64,000 bases of DNA from an uncultured SAR116 cluster alpha proteobacterium (GCA_902590245.1 CACIWG010000005.1:19966-83965), one strand, 5' to 3'; shown: positions 17,845 through 28,103, numbered from the stretch's first letter. The notes: generated by a model not told the origin, from the letters alone. Translations and numbers: made by a program.

Positions 17845-19452
17845 ATGAAAACATTTCCAAAGTTTAAATTTAGAAATTTTACCTCTCCAAGTAAATCACA
17901 TGCGATTTCAAAAGATGGAATTGTAGCTAGCTCACATCCGTTATCAAGTCAATTAGGGTTAGATATGTTAAAAGATGGAGCAAATGCTGTGGATGTTGCA
18001 ATTGCTATGTCAATTGTTTTATGTTTTGCAGAACCGCACATGACAGGTATAGGTGGTGATTGTTTTGCATTAATATCAAAATCTGGAAAGACGAAAGATA
18101 TTAAAGTTTTAAACGCATCAGGTTATGCTGGAAGAAATTATGATCTAAAGTATTTTTTAGACAAAAATATAACAACTATTGAACCATTTTCATCGCACGC
18201 AGTGACGATCCCAGGTGCTATTGCTGGATGGAAAGAACTTCATGATAAATATGGGTTTTTAAAATGGAAGGATATTTTTAATATTGCAATTGATGTTGTT
18301 AAAGACGGTGTTTTAGTTAACGAAAGAGTGTCTCGAGACTGGAAAAGAAATGAAAAAAAACTCTTAGAAAATAATGAGACGAAAAAAATCTTTACTAAAG
18401 ATCATTTAGCTTATGAATACTTAGACAATTTCAAAAATAATAATTTGTTAAATTCAATCAAATTTATTGCTGAGGAAGGTAAAAATGGATTTTATCAAGG
18501 ATCAATCGCAGATAATATTGTAAGCACATTAAACGATTTGGGAGGGCTTCATACATCTGAAGACTTTTCAAAATATGAACCAGTTTGGGAAGATCCTATT
18601 AAATTCGATTATAATGGTTTTACAATTTATGAGGCCCCACCAAATGGCCAGGGAATTGTAGTTTTTTTTATTTTAGAATTATTAAAACAATTTGATATGA
18701 AAAACTTATCAAAATCAGATTATTATCATGTTTATGTTGAAGCAGTAAAAATAGCCTATTCTTTAAGAGATAAGTTTCTTGGTGATCCAAAGTACCAAAA
18801 AATAGATTTGATGAATTTAATACAAGAAAATATTATTAAAAATTATGTTAACAAAATTAATTTAAATTATGCAAGTGTTATGGAAATTTCTGATTTTCCA
18901 GACCATAAAGATACAATTTATTTAACGGTAAAAGATAAAAATGGAATGATAATTTCATTTATAAATTCTTTATTTGATCAATTTGGAAGTGGAATTACAG
19001 CTCCACAAACTGGGATCTTATTACATTGTAGAGGAAAGAGTTTTAACTTAAAGGAAAATCATCCAAATCAAATATCTGGAAGAAAAAGGCCCTTGCATAC
19101 AATTATCCCTGGAATGATTGGAAGAAATGATGACATTGTAGGATCATTTGGTATTATGGGGGGGCATTATCAAGCAGCAGGACATGCGTTTATTTTGTCT
19201 CAAATTTTAGACTTCCATTTGAGCCCACAATGTGCTCTAGATTTGCCACGAGTTTTTCCAAATAATGGAATACTTGATATCGAAGAAAACTTTGACTCAG
19301 ATTTAATTGCAGAACTTAAAAATAAAGGTCATAAAATTAATTATCCTGCACTTCCAATTGGAGGTGGTCAAATAATTGTTAATGATTTTGATAAAGGTAT
19401 ATCTTTAGGTGCTAGCGACTGGAGAAAAGATGGTATTGCATTAGGTGTCTAA
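17845..19452 (+). CDS. Gamma-glutamyltransferase/acylase family protein without signal peptide
   Basis: This Ntn-hydrolase proenzyme has 535 residues. SSHPLSSQLGLDMLKDGANAVDVA and PHMTGIGGDCFALI match the large subunit. The predicted autoprocessing Thr is Thr357 in KDTIYLTV, aligned with E. coli Thr391, and a glycine-rich stretch LPIGGGQIIV lies near the C-terminus. Classical GGTs are periplasmic, but this start (MKTFPKFKFRNFTS) has no signal peptide, so it probably acts in the cytoplasm. The family also includes cephalosporin acylases and enzymes acting on other gamma-glutamyl or acyl amides. pyrE follows after 18 bases. Confidence 0.85.
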   Translation: MKTFPKFKFRNFTSPSKSHAISKDGIVASSHPLSSQLGLDMLKDGANAVDVAIAMSIVLCFAEPHMTGIGGDCFALISKSGKTKDIKVLNASGYAGRNYDLKYFLDKNITTIEPFSSHAVTIPGAIAGWKELHDKYGFLKWKDIFNIAIDVVKDGVLVNERVSRDWKRNEKKLLENNETKKIFTKDHLAYEYLDNFKNNNLLNSIKFIAEEGKNGFYQGSIADNIVSTLNDLGGLHTSEDFSKYEPVWEDPIKFDYNGFTIYEAPPNGQGIVVFFILELLKQFDMKNLSKSDYYHVYVEAVKIAYSLRDKFLGDPKYQKIDLMNLIQENIIKNYVNKINLNYASVMEISDFPDHKDTIYLTVKDKNGMIISFINSLFDQFGSGITAPQTGILLHCRGKSFNLKENHPNQISGRKRPLHTIIPGMIGRNDDIVGSFGIMGGHYQAAGHAFILSQILDFHLSPQCALDLPRVFPNNGILDIEENFDSDLIAELKNKGHKINYPALPIGGGQIIVNDFDKGISLGASDWRKDGIALGV

Positions 19453-19470
19453 AAAATATAAAGATAATGT

Positions 19471-20151
19471 ATGCAAACATTAAATTTCACTGATAAAAAA
19501 ACAATATCAGAATTGACCGCTAAAATGCTCTTTGAAATTGATGCAGTTCATTTTAGAAGTGATAAACCATTTATATTTACTTCGGGTACTGCTAGTCCTG
19601 TCTACATCGACTGCAGAAAGATAATTTCATATCCAAGAGTGAGAAGTACTTTAATGGATTTTGGCGCTTCTGTACTTGCAAAGAATGTTGGTTTTGAACA
19701 ATTTGATGCTGTTGCAGGAGGTGAAACTGCTGGAATACCTTTTGCTGCATTTATAGCGGAGAGACTTAGTTTACCAATGCAATATGTCAGAAAAAAACCA
19801 AAAGGTTTTGGAAGAGATGCATTAATTGAGGGAGATATAAAGGAAGGACAAAGAATTCTTCTAGTTGAAGATCTTACAACTGATGGTGGAAGTAAGCTTA
19901 ATTTTGCAAATGCAATCAGAAAAGCAGGTGCAATTGTAAATCATACATTTGTAATTTTTTATTATGACATTTTTAAAGATACTATATCTTCACTTCAAAA
20001 TAATTCATTAAACTTGCATTATCTTGCGACCTGGTGGGATGTTTTAAATTGTGCTAAAGAATTAAATAAATTTGATCAAATGACATTACAAGCTGTTGAA
20101 AACTTTTTAAATAATCCAAAAGTTTGGTCTAAAGAAAATGGTGGGAAATAA
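19471..20151 (+). CDS. pyrE: Orotate phosphoribosyltransferase
   Basis: This enzyme condenses orotate with PRPP to give orotidine monophosphate in pyrimidine synthesis. It is 226 residues long. The PRPP-binding motif is [15 protein letters not shown], preceded by the flexible-loop region [17 protein letters not shown] and the [15 protein letters not shown] segment. pyrC and pyrF are also in the window but in separate operons. It is on the same strand as and 18 bases after the gamma-glutamyltransferase homologue. Confidence 0.94.
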   Translation: MQTLNFTDKKTISELTAKMLFEIDAVHFRSDKPFIFTSGTASPVYIDCRKIISYPRVRSTLMDFGASVLAKNVGFEQFDAVAGGETAGIPFAAFIAERLSLPMQYVRKKPKGFGRDALIEGDIKEGQRILLVEDLTTDGGSKLNFANAIRKAGAIVNHTFVIFYYDIFKDTISSLQNNSLNLHYLATWWDVLNCAKELNKFDQMTLQAVENFLNNPKVWSKENGGK

Positions 20152-20160
20152 TTAATCATT

Positions 20161-21075
20161 TTAATTTATTTTCATTTCTCTTAAAGTAATGAATAAGCAA
20201 GATGTAAGAATAAAGATACCTCCAATTATTTGATTCTGACTAGGAATTTCATTCCAAATAACAAAACCAAATATACCTGCTAATGGAATAGCAATATATC
20301 TTAGTGTTACAAGAATTGTTGCATCAGCATATTTGTAGCTTGTTGTCATAAAATATTGCACAAATGATCCAATAAAGCCTAACAAAAGTAAAATATTCAA
20401 AAAATAATTTGGTTCAAACAATAATTCACTTCCAAAAGTTCCTTTTTGACCAATTATACTTGAGCCAAATATGATTATTCCAGAAACAACAAAAAAAGAA
20501 GTAATACAGTTGTGAATTAATGCGGTAGTAGTAGGATGTTCAGTTTTACCTAGTTTTCTCAAAATCAAAGCAAGACCCGCGTGACTTAATGCACTTATAG
20601 TTGCCATAGTTAAACCCAAGGGAGATAAGTCACTTGTTCCATTAATAATTCCAATAGGATTAGTCATCAAATAAACACCAAATAAACCTACTAAGACAGC
20701 TATCCATCTTCTAATACCAATTTTTTCCCCTAAAAAAATGGGAGCTAAAATTGTTACAAAAATTGCAGAACTTTGAGCAAGTGCTGTTACTAAGCCTATT
20801 GGTATTAGCTGTAGGGATAAGAAAACTAAAAGCATGGTCGTTAAACCAAAAGCAGACCTTAACAAAACGTAAAACCAATTGTTAATTTTAAAGAAGTTAG
20901 TTTTTCTAGCAATAATTGCAAATATAAATAACAGAGGTAAAGAAAATACAAAACGACCAAACAAAATCATTAAAAAATCTACATCATAAGTTAAATCTTT
21001 AACCATCATGTGTGTGACAAGAGCTAATACTATTCCAATTAAACCGATTAAAGAACCAAGTAGATTATTTGTCAT
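20161..21075 (-). CDS. EamA/DMT-family transporter
   Basis: This 304-residue integral membrane protein of the drug/metabolite transporter superfamily has ten hydrophobic segments in two EamA repeats. The second half of the first repeat shows QSSAIFVTILAPIFLGEKIGIRRW, the usual end-of-repeat signature. Substrates in this family range from amino acids to nucleotide sugars and cannot be read here. It is convergent with pyrE (9-base gap) and divergent from the TcuA-like flavoprotein. Confidence 0.85.
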   Translation of the reverse strand: MTNNLLGSLIGLIGIVLALVTHMMVKDLTYDVDFLMILFGRFVFSLPLLFIFAIIARKTNFFKINNWFYVLLRSAFGLTTMLLVFLSLQLIPIGLVTALAQSSAIFVTILAPIFLGEKIGIRRWIAVLVGLFGVYLMTNPIGIINGTSDLSPLGLTMATISALSHAGLALILRKLGKTEHPTTTALIHNCITSFFVVSGIIIFGSSIIGQKGTFGSELLFEPNYFLNILLLLGFIGSFVQYFMTTSYKYADATILVTLRYIAIPLAGIFGFVIWNEIPSQNQIIGGIFILTSCLFITLREMKIN

Positions 21076-21138
21076 AAATTATTTGAATATAAATTTAATT
21101 TTATTATTATCTAGACAAAGTAATTCAAAAGTAAAAAT

Positions 21139-22611
21139 ATGTCCAAAAAACTTATCATTGTCGGATCAGGTAATGCTGCTTTATGTGCTGGGATTTCTGC
21201 ATTAGAAAAAGGAGCAGATGTAAAAATTTTAGAAAAAGCTAATGAGTATTTGGCTGGTGGAAACACAAAGTACACTGCTGGCGCCATGAGGTTTGCTTAC
21301 AATAATGGTGATGAATTAAAACCTCTTTTGAAGGACCCTAATGACCCAAAATTAGAAAAAACTAATTTTGGTAAATATTCAAAAGATAAGTTTTCTGAGG
21401 ACCTTCTTAATTTTAATGATGGAAAAACTCTTACTACTGAACAAAAAACTTTGATTAATGAATCTTATGAAACAATGAAATGGTTAGCATCTCATGATGT
21501 AAAATTTGAGCCAATATATCAAAGGCAAAGTTTTGAAAAAGATGGCAAGTTTGTTTTTTGGGGAGGATTAACGTTGGCATCAAAAAATGAAGGTGTAGGA
21601 TTATTTGATCAAGAATTAGATGCCTTCAAAAAACTTGGTGGTGAGATAGAATATGAAACCTCTGTTACTGAACTTTTAAGAGAAGAAGGAAAAATAATAG
21701 GTGTTAAAACCAAAGATAATAATTTTATTGCTGACGCAGTTATCTTAGCGTCAGGTGGATTTGAGGCTGATAAAGAAATGAGGTCAAAGTATTTAGGGGA
21801 TCATTGGGGTGTTGCTAAGGTAAGAGGTACTCCAAATAATACAGGTGACGGATTGAAAATGGCTATGGATATAGGAGCTGCTCTAAATGGCCAATTTGGT
21901 TCTTGTCATGCAACTCCAATGGATCTTCACATGAAAGACTTTGGTAATTTAGATTTAGAACCTGGCGAAAGAAAAAAATATAGAAAGATATGTTATTTTC
22001 TTGGGATTATGATTAATGCAGATGGTAAAAGGTTTTTAGATGAAGGGAAAAATTTTAGAAATTACACCTATGCTCAATATGGTGCTCGGGTTTTAGAACA
22101 ACCTGGACATTTCGCATGGCAGATTTTTGATGAAAAAGTTAAACATTTACTTTATGACGAGTATTTTTTTGAAGATGCTCATTATGTGGAAGCAAATACA
22201 TTAGAAGAACTAATAAAGAAAATGGATGGTGTCAACTATAAAGAATGTCTATCTACAGTTACAGAGTTTAACAAGTCTTGCAAATCCAACAGAAATTTTG
22301 ATCCAACTATTCTTGATGGTAGAAAAACAATAGACCTTAATATACCAAAATCAAATTGGGCGCTAGCTTTAGATAAACCACCTTTTCGAGCATATCCTGT
22401 AACCGGAGGTATAACATTTACATATGGTGGATTAAAAATTTCTAAAAATGCAAATGTTTTAGATAAAAATGATAAAAATATTCAAGGACTTTATGCCTGT
22501 GGAGAATTAGTTGGTGGTGTGTTCTTAAATGGTTATCCTGGTGGCTCTGGCTTAACTTCAGGCGCAGTGTTTGGAAGGAAAGCTGGCAGCGCAGCAGCTT
22601 TAGGTTTGTAA
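21139..22611 (+). CDS. FAD-dependent dehydrogenase (TcuA/fumarate reductase flavoprotein type)
   Basis: This 490-residue flavoprotein belongs to the succinate dehydrogenase/fumarate reductase flavoprotein family. The dinucleotide motif is LIIVGSGNAALCAGISA, followed by LAGGNTKYTAGAMR, the FAD-cover region AVILASGGFEAD, and the C-terminal PVTGGITFTYGGLKI and NGYPGGSGLTSGAVFGRKAG. The overall pattern is close to tricarballylate dehydrogenase TcuA and related unsaturated-acid reductases. No iron-sulfur or membrane subunit is adjacent. A D-2-hydroxyacid dehydrogenase follows after one base, so both probably act on the same organic acid pathway, which I cannot name. Confidence 0.85.
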   Translation: MSKKLIIVGSGNAALCAGISALEKGADVKILEKANEYLAGGNTKYTAGAMRFAYNNGDELKPLLKDPNDPKLEKTNFGKYSKDKFSEDLLNFNDGKTLTTEQKTLINESYETMKWLASHDVKFEPIYQRQSFEKDGKFVFWGGLTLASKNEGVGLFDQELDAFKKLGGEIEYETSVTELLREEGKIIGVKTKDNNFIADAVILASGGFEADKEMRSKYLGDHWGVAKVRGTPNNTGDGLKMAMDIGAALNGQFGSCHATPMDLHMKDFGNLDLEPGERKKYRKICYFLGIMINADGKRFLDEGKNFRNYTYAQYGARVLEQPGHFAWQIFDEKVKHLLYDEYFFEDAHYVEANTLEELIKKMDGVNYKECLSTVTEFNKSCKSNRNFDPTILDGRKTIDLNIPKSNWALALDKPPFRAYPVTGGITFTYGGLKISKNANVLDKNDKNIQGLYACGELVGGVFLNGYPGGSGLTSGAVFGRKAGSAAALGL

Positions 22612-22612
22612 A

Positions 22613-23572
22613 ATGTTAAATGTTGCAGTTTTAGATGATTATCAAAACGTAACAAAAAAGTTTGGGAACTGGTCAAAGTTAGACGGTAAAATTAACCTAA
22701 AAATATTTAATAAATTTTTTGATGATCCAAATGATCTTGTTAAAAGTGTGTTAGATTTTGAAGTTTTGTGTTTAATGAGAGAAAGAACAGTGTTGAGTGC
22801 AAGTATAATTAATAAATTACCAAAGCTTAAATTAGTGATAACAACAGGAATGTGGAATCCTTCTGTAGATAAAAATGCTCTTAAAAAAAGAGAAATTGTT
22901 TTTTGTGGAACTGATAACAGAATAGAATCAACAGCTGAACTTTCTTGGTTGTTAACACAAGTAGTTTGGAGGAATATTTCTCAAGAGTTTGTAAATATGA
23001 AAAATGGTAATTGGCAAACATCTATAGGTAGAACCTTATTTGGGAAGACATTAGGAATTTTTGGTTTAGGAAAACAAGGTAAACAAGTTGCTAGATTTGG
23101 AAGTGCTTTTGGTATGAATGTAATTGCTTGGAGTCATAATTTAACTAAAGAGGTTTGTGAATTAGAAAAAGTAACTTTAGTATCCTCAGATGAATTGTTC
23201 AAAACTTCTGATGTGCTTTCAATTCATACCAAGTTATCTCATAGAACAAGGGGATTTATTAATTCTGAAAAAATTAAAATGATGAAGAAAACTTCAATAA
23301 TTATTAATACGAGTAGAGGTCCAATAATTAATGAGGAAGATTTAATAAATTCAATAAAAGAATATTATATTTCAGGAGTTGGTTTAGATGTTTATGATAT
23401 TGAGCCATTGCCAAAAGATCATGAACTTAGAAATTTGTCTCAAAATTTTAATGTTGTCCTATCTCCTCACCTTGGTTATGTATCTTCTGAAACCTACGAA
23501 AAATTTCATCAAGGATATGTTGATGCAATTTTAGCTTATCTTGACGCAAATCCTATAAATCTTCTGAATTAA
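22613..23572 (+). CDS. D-2-hydroxyacid dehydrogenase (NAD-binding)
   Basis: This 319-residue enzyme of the phosphoglycerate dehydrogenase/formate dehydrogenase fold reduces 2-oxo acids or oxidises D-2-hydroxy acids. The Rossmann motif is LGIFGLGKQGKQVARFG, followed by the family signature MKKTSIIINTSRGPIINEEDL. Catalytic residues are the Arg in NTSRGP, the Glu in YDIEPLP and the His in LSPHLGYVS. It lies one base after the TcuA-like flavoprotein, suggesting a two-gene operon. Its last 20 bases overlap the convergent glycosyltransferase gene. Confidence 0.9.
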   Translation: MLNVAVLDDYQNVTKKFGNWSKLDGKINLKIFNKFFDDPNDLVKSVLDFEVLCLMRERTVLSASIINKLPKLKLVITTGMWNPSVDKNALKKREIVFCGTDNRIESTAELSWLLTQVVWRNISQEFVNMKNGNWQTSIGRTLFGKTLGIFGLGKQGKQVARFGSAFGMNVIAWSHNLTKEVCELEKVTLVSSDELFKTSDVLSIHTKLSHRTRGFINSEKIKMMKKTSIIINTSRGPIINEEDLINSIKEYYISGVGLDVYDIEPLPKDHELRNLSQNFNVVLSPHLGYVSSETYEKFHQGYVDAILAYLDANPINLLN

Positions 23573-24308
23573 TTTTCCAATTGTCTTTTAACCAATCTGG
23601 GCATTTTACTTGTTTGTAAATTTTTTTATAAAATTTATTTTTAGGTACTGGCCATCTTTCAATCAAAACATCTTCAGGGTCCGGCTTTCCTGTAAATGCG
23701 ACTATGCTGGTTTCTTGATTTATATTTGCAGGTTTCCATATTCTCAAAGGCCATTTTGGAAGCAAATTATGTTTAAAACTTTGACACCAATTTTTAGGCC
23801 AAAAATTTTGTTCATTTATTACATTACTTATATAGACTTGTTCAATATGATATTTTTTCCATATATAATTCGAGTTTTTTTCAAACTCATCAAAAATATA
23901 TTTATGTTTTTTAACAGGAAATCTAAAACAACTTGTATTTCCAATATTTTTTCCAGTTTGAGTCCAGTTTTCAATAACACAGAAAGTTCCTTTTTTATAA
24001 GAAAAAAATTTATCTAAATTATTAGTAATTACTAAATCTAAATCTAAAAAAAGAATATCTCCTTCAAGTCCATAAAGTGGATATTTCCATATACTTAATT
24101 TTCTCCATGGAGTTAAAGATAACGGTTTTGGAATTTTTATATCTGGTAAAGGTTTACATATAACATCTTTAATTATATTTTTTTTATCATCTGTAAAACA
24201 AATTAACCTAGTTTTATTTTCAGTATGTTTTTGAATGGAAGAATATAAATTATTAACATAATTAAAATTATATCTATCACCCCATTTCATGCATATTATT
24301 GTTTGCAA
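23553..24308 (-). CDS. GT-A-type glycosyltransferase (putative)
   Basis: This 251-residue protein resembles bacterial glycosyltransferases with a GT8/GT32-like fold. It has an N-terminal nucleotide-binding strand (CMKWGDRYNFNYVNNLYSSI), TRLICFTDD, a probable metal-binding motif DILFLDLDLVI, and a C-terminal WP-rich region. The predicted start is TTG at 24308; an internal ATG at codon 7 would cut the first beta strand. It is divergent from a GT4 gene and near an O-antigen ligase gene, so a role in lipopolysaccharide or surface glycan assembly is likely. Donor and acceptor are unknown. Confidence 0.7.
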   Translation of the reverse strand: MQTIICMKWGDRYNFNYVNNLYSSIQKHTENKTRLICFTDDKKNIIKDVICKPLPDIKIPKPLSLTPWRKLSIWKYPLYGLEGDILFLDLDLVITNNLDKFFSYKKGTFCVIENWTQTGKNIGNTSCFRFPVKKHKYIFDEFEKNSNYIWKKYHIEQVYISNVINEQNFWPKNWCQSFKHNLLPKWPLRIWKPANINQETSIVAFTGKPDPEDVLIERWPVPKNKFYKKIYKQVKCPDWLKDNWKINSEDL

Positions 24309-24352
24309 TTTTTGTTCATACCTTTAATTATTAATTAAATATTATTTTTAAA

Positions 24353-25450
24353 ATGATTATAAATATACTACTTCCATATAAAGAAAAATTTTCAAAAAAT
24401 AAAGCTTCATCTGTTAGTTTGACTGTATCAAATAACTTGCAATTTACTAAATATAAAAAAAATATTCGAGTGTTCGGGCATACCGTTAAAGAACCTATGC
24501 ATGAAAAAAATTTCATAGGTTTTGAAAATTCATGGAATATATTTAAAAGTAAAAATGAAAATATTGCTCAAAAAATGTGTGAATTTCTAAATAATGAAAA
24601 AAAACCTAAACAAATAATTGAAGTTCACAATAGACCATATTTAGTTAATTCAATTCACTCTAAATTATATCATTTTCACAAAATTACCCTTTTTCTTCAT
24701 AATGATCCATTGGAAATGAAAGGATCAATTAGTATTAATGAAAGAAAAAATTTGTTATCAAAATTAAATAAAATTTATTGTGTGAGTAATTTTATTAAAA
24801 AAAGATTTTTAACAGGTATTTCTGAACATCATAATAAAGTCGTAGTTTTACATAACGGGGTTAAAAGAGTTCAAAATTTTAAACCAAATAAAAAAAAACT
24901 AATTATTTTTGTAGGAAGGATTGTTAAAGAAAAAGGTGTTGATCTTTTTGTAGATTCTATAAAAGAAATTTATAATGATTTTGAAGACTGGAATTTTAAA
25001 ATTATTGGATCTCCCAAATTAGGCGTAAACAAGTTTGATAATTTTTCTAAAAAAATAAAAATGAATTTTGAAGGCTTAGGAAAAAGAGCTAAAATGTTAG
25101 GCTTTGTTAATTCAAAATCTCTAAATAAGATAATGCAAAAATCTTCAATAATAGTGATACCTTCTATATGGCAAGAACCGTTTGGGTTAGTTGCTGCGGA
25201 GGCAATGTCAAATGGGGTGGCGATAATTTCTTCCAAAAATGGGGGGCTACCTGAAATAATTGGAAAAAATGGTATACTAATTGAAAATATCAACGCAAAA
25301 AAAATTACAAAAAATTTAAAAAAATTCATGGAAAATGAAAATTTACTTAAGCAATTCCAAACAAAATCATGGGATAATTTCAAATTAAATTCAAAAATAA
25401 TATCAGCAAGATTAGATCAATATAGAAATGAATTAATTTTTAAAAATTGA
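24353..25450 (+). CDS. GT4-family glycosyltransferase
   Basis: This 365-residue retaining glycosyltransferase has the GT-B fold. The C-terminal donor-binding half has LIIFVGRIVKEKGVDLF and the diagnostic E-x7-E segment in PSIWQEPFGLVAAEAMSNG. The N-terminal acceptor half includes HNDPLEMKGS and YCVSNFIKKRF. It is cytoplasmic or membrane-associated and probably adds a sugar to lipopolysaccharide core or O-antigen, given the convergent O-antigen ligase gene, which it overlaps by 18 bases. Confidence 0.85.
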   Translation: MIINILLPYKEKFSKNKASSVSLTVSNNLQFTKYKKNIRVFGHTVKEPMHEKNFIGFENSWNIFKSKNENIAQKMCEFLNNEKKPKQIIEVHNRPYLVNSIHSKLYHFHKITLFLHNDPLEMKGSISINERKNLLSKLNKIYCVSNFIKKRFLTGISEHHNKVVVLHNGVKRVQNFKPNKKKLIIFVGRIVKEKGVDLFVDSIKEIYNDFEDWNFKIIGSPKLGVNKFDNFSKKIKMNFEGLGKRAKMLGFVNSKSLNKIMQKSSIIVIPSIWQEPFGLVAAEAMSNGVAIISSKNGGLPEIIGKNGILIENINAKKITKNLKKFMENENLLKQFQTKSWDNFKLNSKIISARLDQYRNELIFKN

Positions 25451-26731
25451 TTTATAATCTTGGATTTGTGATATGCAAAAACCAATTGGAAACCAAATAA
25501 ATAGATTGCCCCATTGACCAAAAAAACTACCCATTTGTTGTAAAGGAAAGAAAAAAGCTAATGGTATTATGTAACATATTGACAAAAGTGGGCAGTTAAT
25601 GTCAATTTTCCTTCCATCATAACATGTTTTAAAAAGGAAAAAGATCATTAAGGTGCCAAAAATTAAACCAACTATTCCGGTTTCAGCAAAAAGCTGCAAA
25701 TAGAAATTATGAGGATGATTAAGACAAAAGTTTTTACCTGGCAACCAATTGAATTCATTACTTTTCATTGTCTTACAATGAATTCTAGAACTCGAGGGTC
25801 CCATGCCAATCATAGGTTTATAAAGACCCTGTTGTATACCTGATCTCCAGGCACCCCAATAAGGGTTGTTAATACTAGTATTTAAAATTGGAACTGCTTT
25901 CAAAAAATGATGAGTGTATTGTTCAAACTTAGGTTTATTAAACGTCGAGATAATAGTAAGTGATAAAATTAAAAATGTTGTTATAAAAATAGAAATTTTA
26001 ATTAAATTAACTTTATTTGATTTCCATGAAAATATCGAAAGTAGACCACCAAAAAATCTAATTAAAAAATTACCTCTTTCTCCTGATAAAAAGACCAAAA
26101 TTATACTCCACAAAACTATTAAAAAACTTAAAATATTATTCTTTTTGAATCTATAACATATGATTGCTATTAAAGTACAAAATATTGGTAAAGATAATTT
26201 GGATAAATAACTACCAGGAACTAAATCTCCATAAGGCCAAGATAATCTATCTTTGACCCCTTCAAAAAAGAGCTCAAAAGATAAGATTATACACATTATA
26301 ACCATCCCAATTAGAATTGAAACGAACATTACCATTCTTATGTCTTTATCTTTTCCAAGCCATGCTTGAGCAGCAGCTACATAAATTGGAAACCTAATCC
26401 ATACTAATCCTTGAAAAAAAGAAAATTTTTCATAGGGACCTAAAATTGCAGATAGCAACCCAGTAATCCAAAGAAGAATTGCAAAGACAAACCATAATTG
26501 ACCAGCCCATATCCAATCATTTTTTAAAGAGCATCTTATAATGAATATTAAAGATATTGTAGTAAGCCATAAATCAGCAGGATCTCTCTCAATTAAATAA
26601 AAAAAAGGCCCTAATATCCAAAAATATGACATAAACTTTTGGAATTTTGGTAAATTATTTATCTTGTTTAAACCTCTATGAAAACTAGAGTTTAAATCAA
26701 AATCAATTGTACTAAAATATTTTAAGAACAT
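25433..26731 (-). CDS. waaL: O-antigen ligase/polymerase (Wzy_C domain)
   Basis: This 432-residue polytopic inner-membrane protein has about 10-12 hydrophobic segments. The Wzy_C/WaaL signature is CLNHPHNFYLQLFAETGIVGLI in the large periplasmic loop, which includes the His used by ligases; GPYEKFSFFQGLVWIR and FLSGERGNFLI fit the family. It probably joins undecaprenyl-linked polysaccharide to lipid A-core, although polymerases (Wzy) share this domain. It begins 4 bases after the end of the AmpG-like gene on the same strand. Confidence 0.8.
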   Translation of the reverse strand: MFLKYFSTIDFDLNSSFHRGLNKINNLPKFQKFMSYFWILGPFFYLIERDPADLWLTTISLIFIIRCSLKNDWIWAGQLWFVFAILLWITGLLSAILGPYEKFSFFQGLVWIRFPIYVAAAQAWLGKDKDIRMVMFVSILIGMVIMCIILSFELFFEGVKDRLSWPYGDLVPGSYLSKLSLPIFCTLIAIICYRFKKNNILSFLIVLWSIILVFLSGERGNFLIRFFGGLLSIFSWKSNKVNLIKISIFITTFLILSLTIISTFNKPKFEQYTHHFLKAVPILNTSINNPYWGAWRSGIQQGLYKPMIGMGPSSSRIHCKTMKSNEFNWLPGKNFCLNHPHNFYLQLFAETGIVGLIFGTLMIFFLFKTCYDGRKIDINCPLLSICYIIPLAFFFPLQQMGSFFGQWGNLFIWFPIGFCISQIQDYKSIFKN

Positions 26732-26735
26732 ATCG

Positions 26736-28103
26736 TTAATTCAGAACTTTTATTCTACCTTTTAAGAAAAATATGAGAATTAATGATGGTATGACCATTA
26801 AACAAGTAATAATAAAAAATAATCCCCAGTCACCATTTAAATAATCGACTAAACTTCCAGAAGAAGATGCTAATGTTGTTCTTCCTAAAGTACCAATTGA
26901 GGCTAATAATGCATATTGAGTTGCAGTATATTGTCTATTAACCAACACAGATATAAATGCAACGAAAGCAACAGTAGCGAATGCAGCTGCCAGATCATCT
27001 AAAATAACAGCTATAGAAAAAATGAAGTAACTTTTTCCTGCCCAAAATAAAATAGAAAACAGAAGATTTGTTATTGCCATAAATATTCCAGCAATAATGA
27101 TAGATCTTACCAATCCAATTTTTACAGTTAAAAATCCACCAATTAGAGTAAATAAAATAGTAGTGATCCACCCAAGACCTTTTGAAAAAATACCTATATC
27201 AGATTTGGTAAAACCAATTTCTTTGTAAAAAATTAAAGACATACGGCCAAGAAAAGCTTCTCCAATTTTAAATAAAAATATAAATGCAATTAAACCTATG
27301 CCAATAGCTAGACCATTTTTTTTAAAAAAATCATATATCGGGGCAACTATAGTTTCAAACATCCATAATAAGATAAAGTTTATTTTTTTTTCAAAAATAG
27401 ATAATTTTGAATTTTTCATTATATTTGATTTATTTTTGTTTGATTTAATTTTAGGTATTTCATTAATTGTTAATAATAGAAGATTTAACAACATTAAAAT
27501 AAAAAATAATAAAATAAACGTAAGTTGCCAGTAATTATCAAATCCTATTTTTTCAAAATAATCTGATATTAAAAGTGATAATAAACCTCCAATTTTAAAT
27601 CCCGTCCACCATCCAATTACAGCCATTGAAGCAGCTGCTGCCATTATATTATTTTCATTTGATTTTATTTGTTCAATTCTTAACGCATCAATTGATATAT
27701 CTTGAGTAGATGAAAAAATCGCGATAAATAATCCAATTAAGATTACAAAAAATAAGTTTTTTTCTGGGTCAATACTAGACCAAATTAATAATGATATACT
27801 AATGAAAAACTGCATTAAAAAAATCCAAGACTTTCTGTGTCCAATTTTTTTTGTAAGCCAAAAAATTTTTAACTTATCAACTAGAGGAGCCCAAAGATAA
27901 TTGATTGCGTATACAGCAAATATTGCTCCTGCCCAACCAATTGTACTTCTGCTTAAACCTTCCTCTTTTAGCCATAGACTTAAACTCGACCCAATCAAAA
28001 CCCAAGGAAAACCACTTATAATCCCAAGTAGTAAAATTTTTAACATTCTTATTTCTAAAAACACTTTGATCGTAAGAAATTTATTCTGTTTTAATATTTT
28101 CAT
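26736..28103 (-). CDS. ampG: AmpG-like muropeptide permease (MFS)
   Basis: This proton-coupled importer brings GlcNAc-anhydroMurNAc-peptides into the cytoplasm. The 455-residue protein has about 12-13 membrane segments. AmpG features are GIISGFPWVLIGSSLSLWLKEEGLS, TIGWAGAIFAVYAINYLWAPLVDKL, the GHRKSWI loop and STQDISIDALRIEQ, where AmpG typically has D-I-x-x-D-A. It is the entry step for the recycling enzymes seen downstream. It is divergent from the YkuD-fold L,D-carboxypeptidase-like gene with a 58-base intergenic region, and is followed by the O-antigen ligase in the same direction. Confidence 0.85.
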   Translation of the reverse strand: MKILKQNKFLTIKVFLEIRMLKILLLGIISGFPWVLIGSSLSLWLKEEGLSRSTIGWAGAIFAVYAINYLWAPLVDKLKIFWLTKKIGHRKSWIFLMQFFISISLLIWSSIDPEKNLFFVILIGLFIAIFSSTQDISIDALRIEQIKSNENNIMAAAASMAVIGWWTGFKIGGLLSLLISDYFEKIGFDNYWQLTFILLFFILMLLNLLLLTINEIPKIKSNKNKSNIMKNSKLSIFEKKINFILLWMFETIVAPIYDFFKKNGLAIGIGLIAFIFLFKIGEAFLGRMSLIFYKEIGFTKSDIGIFSKGLGWITTILFTLIGGFLTVKIGLVRSIIIAGIFMAITNLLFSILFWAGKSYFIFSIAVILDDLAAAFATVAFVAFISVLVNRQYTATQYALLASIGTLGRTTLASSSGSLVDYLNGDWGLFFIITCLMVIPSLILIFFLKGRIKVLN

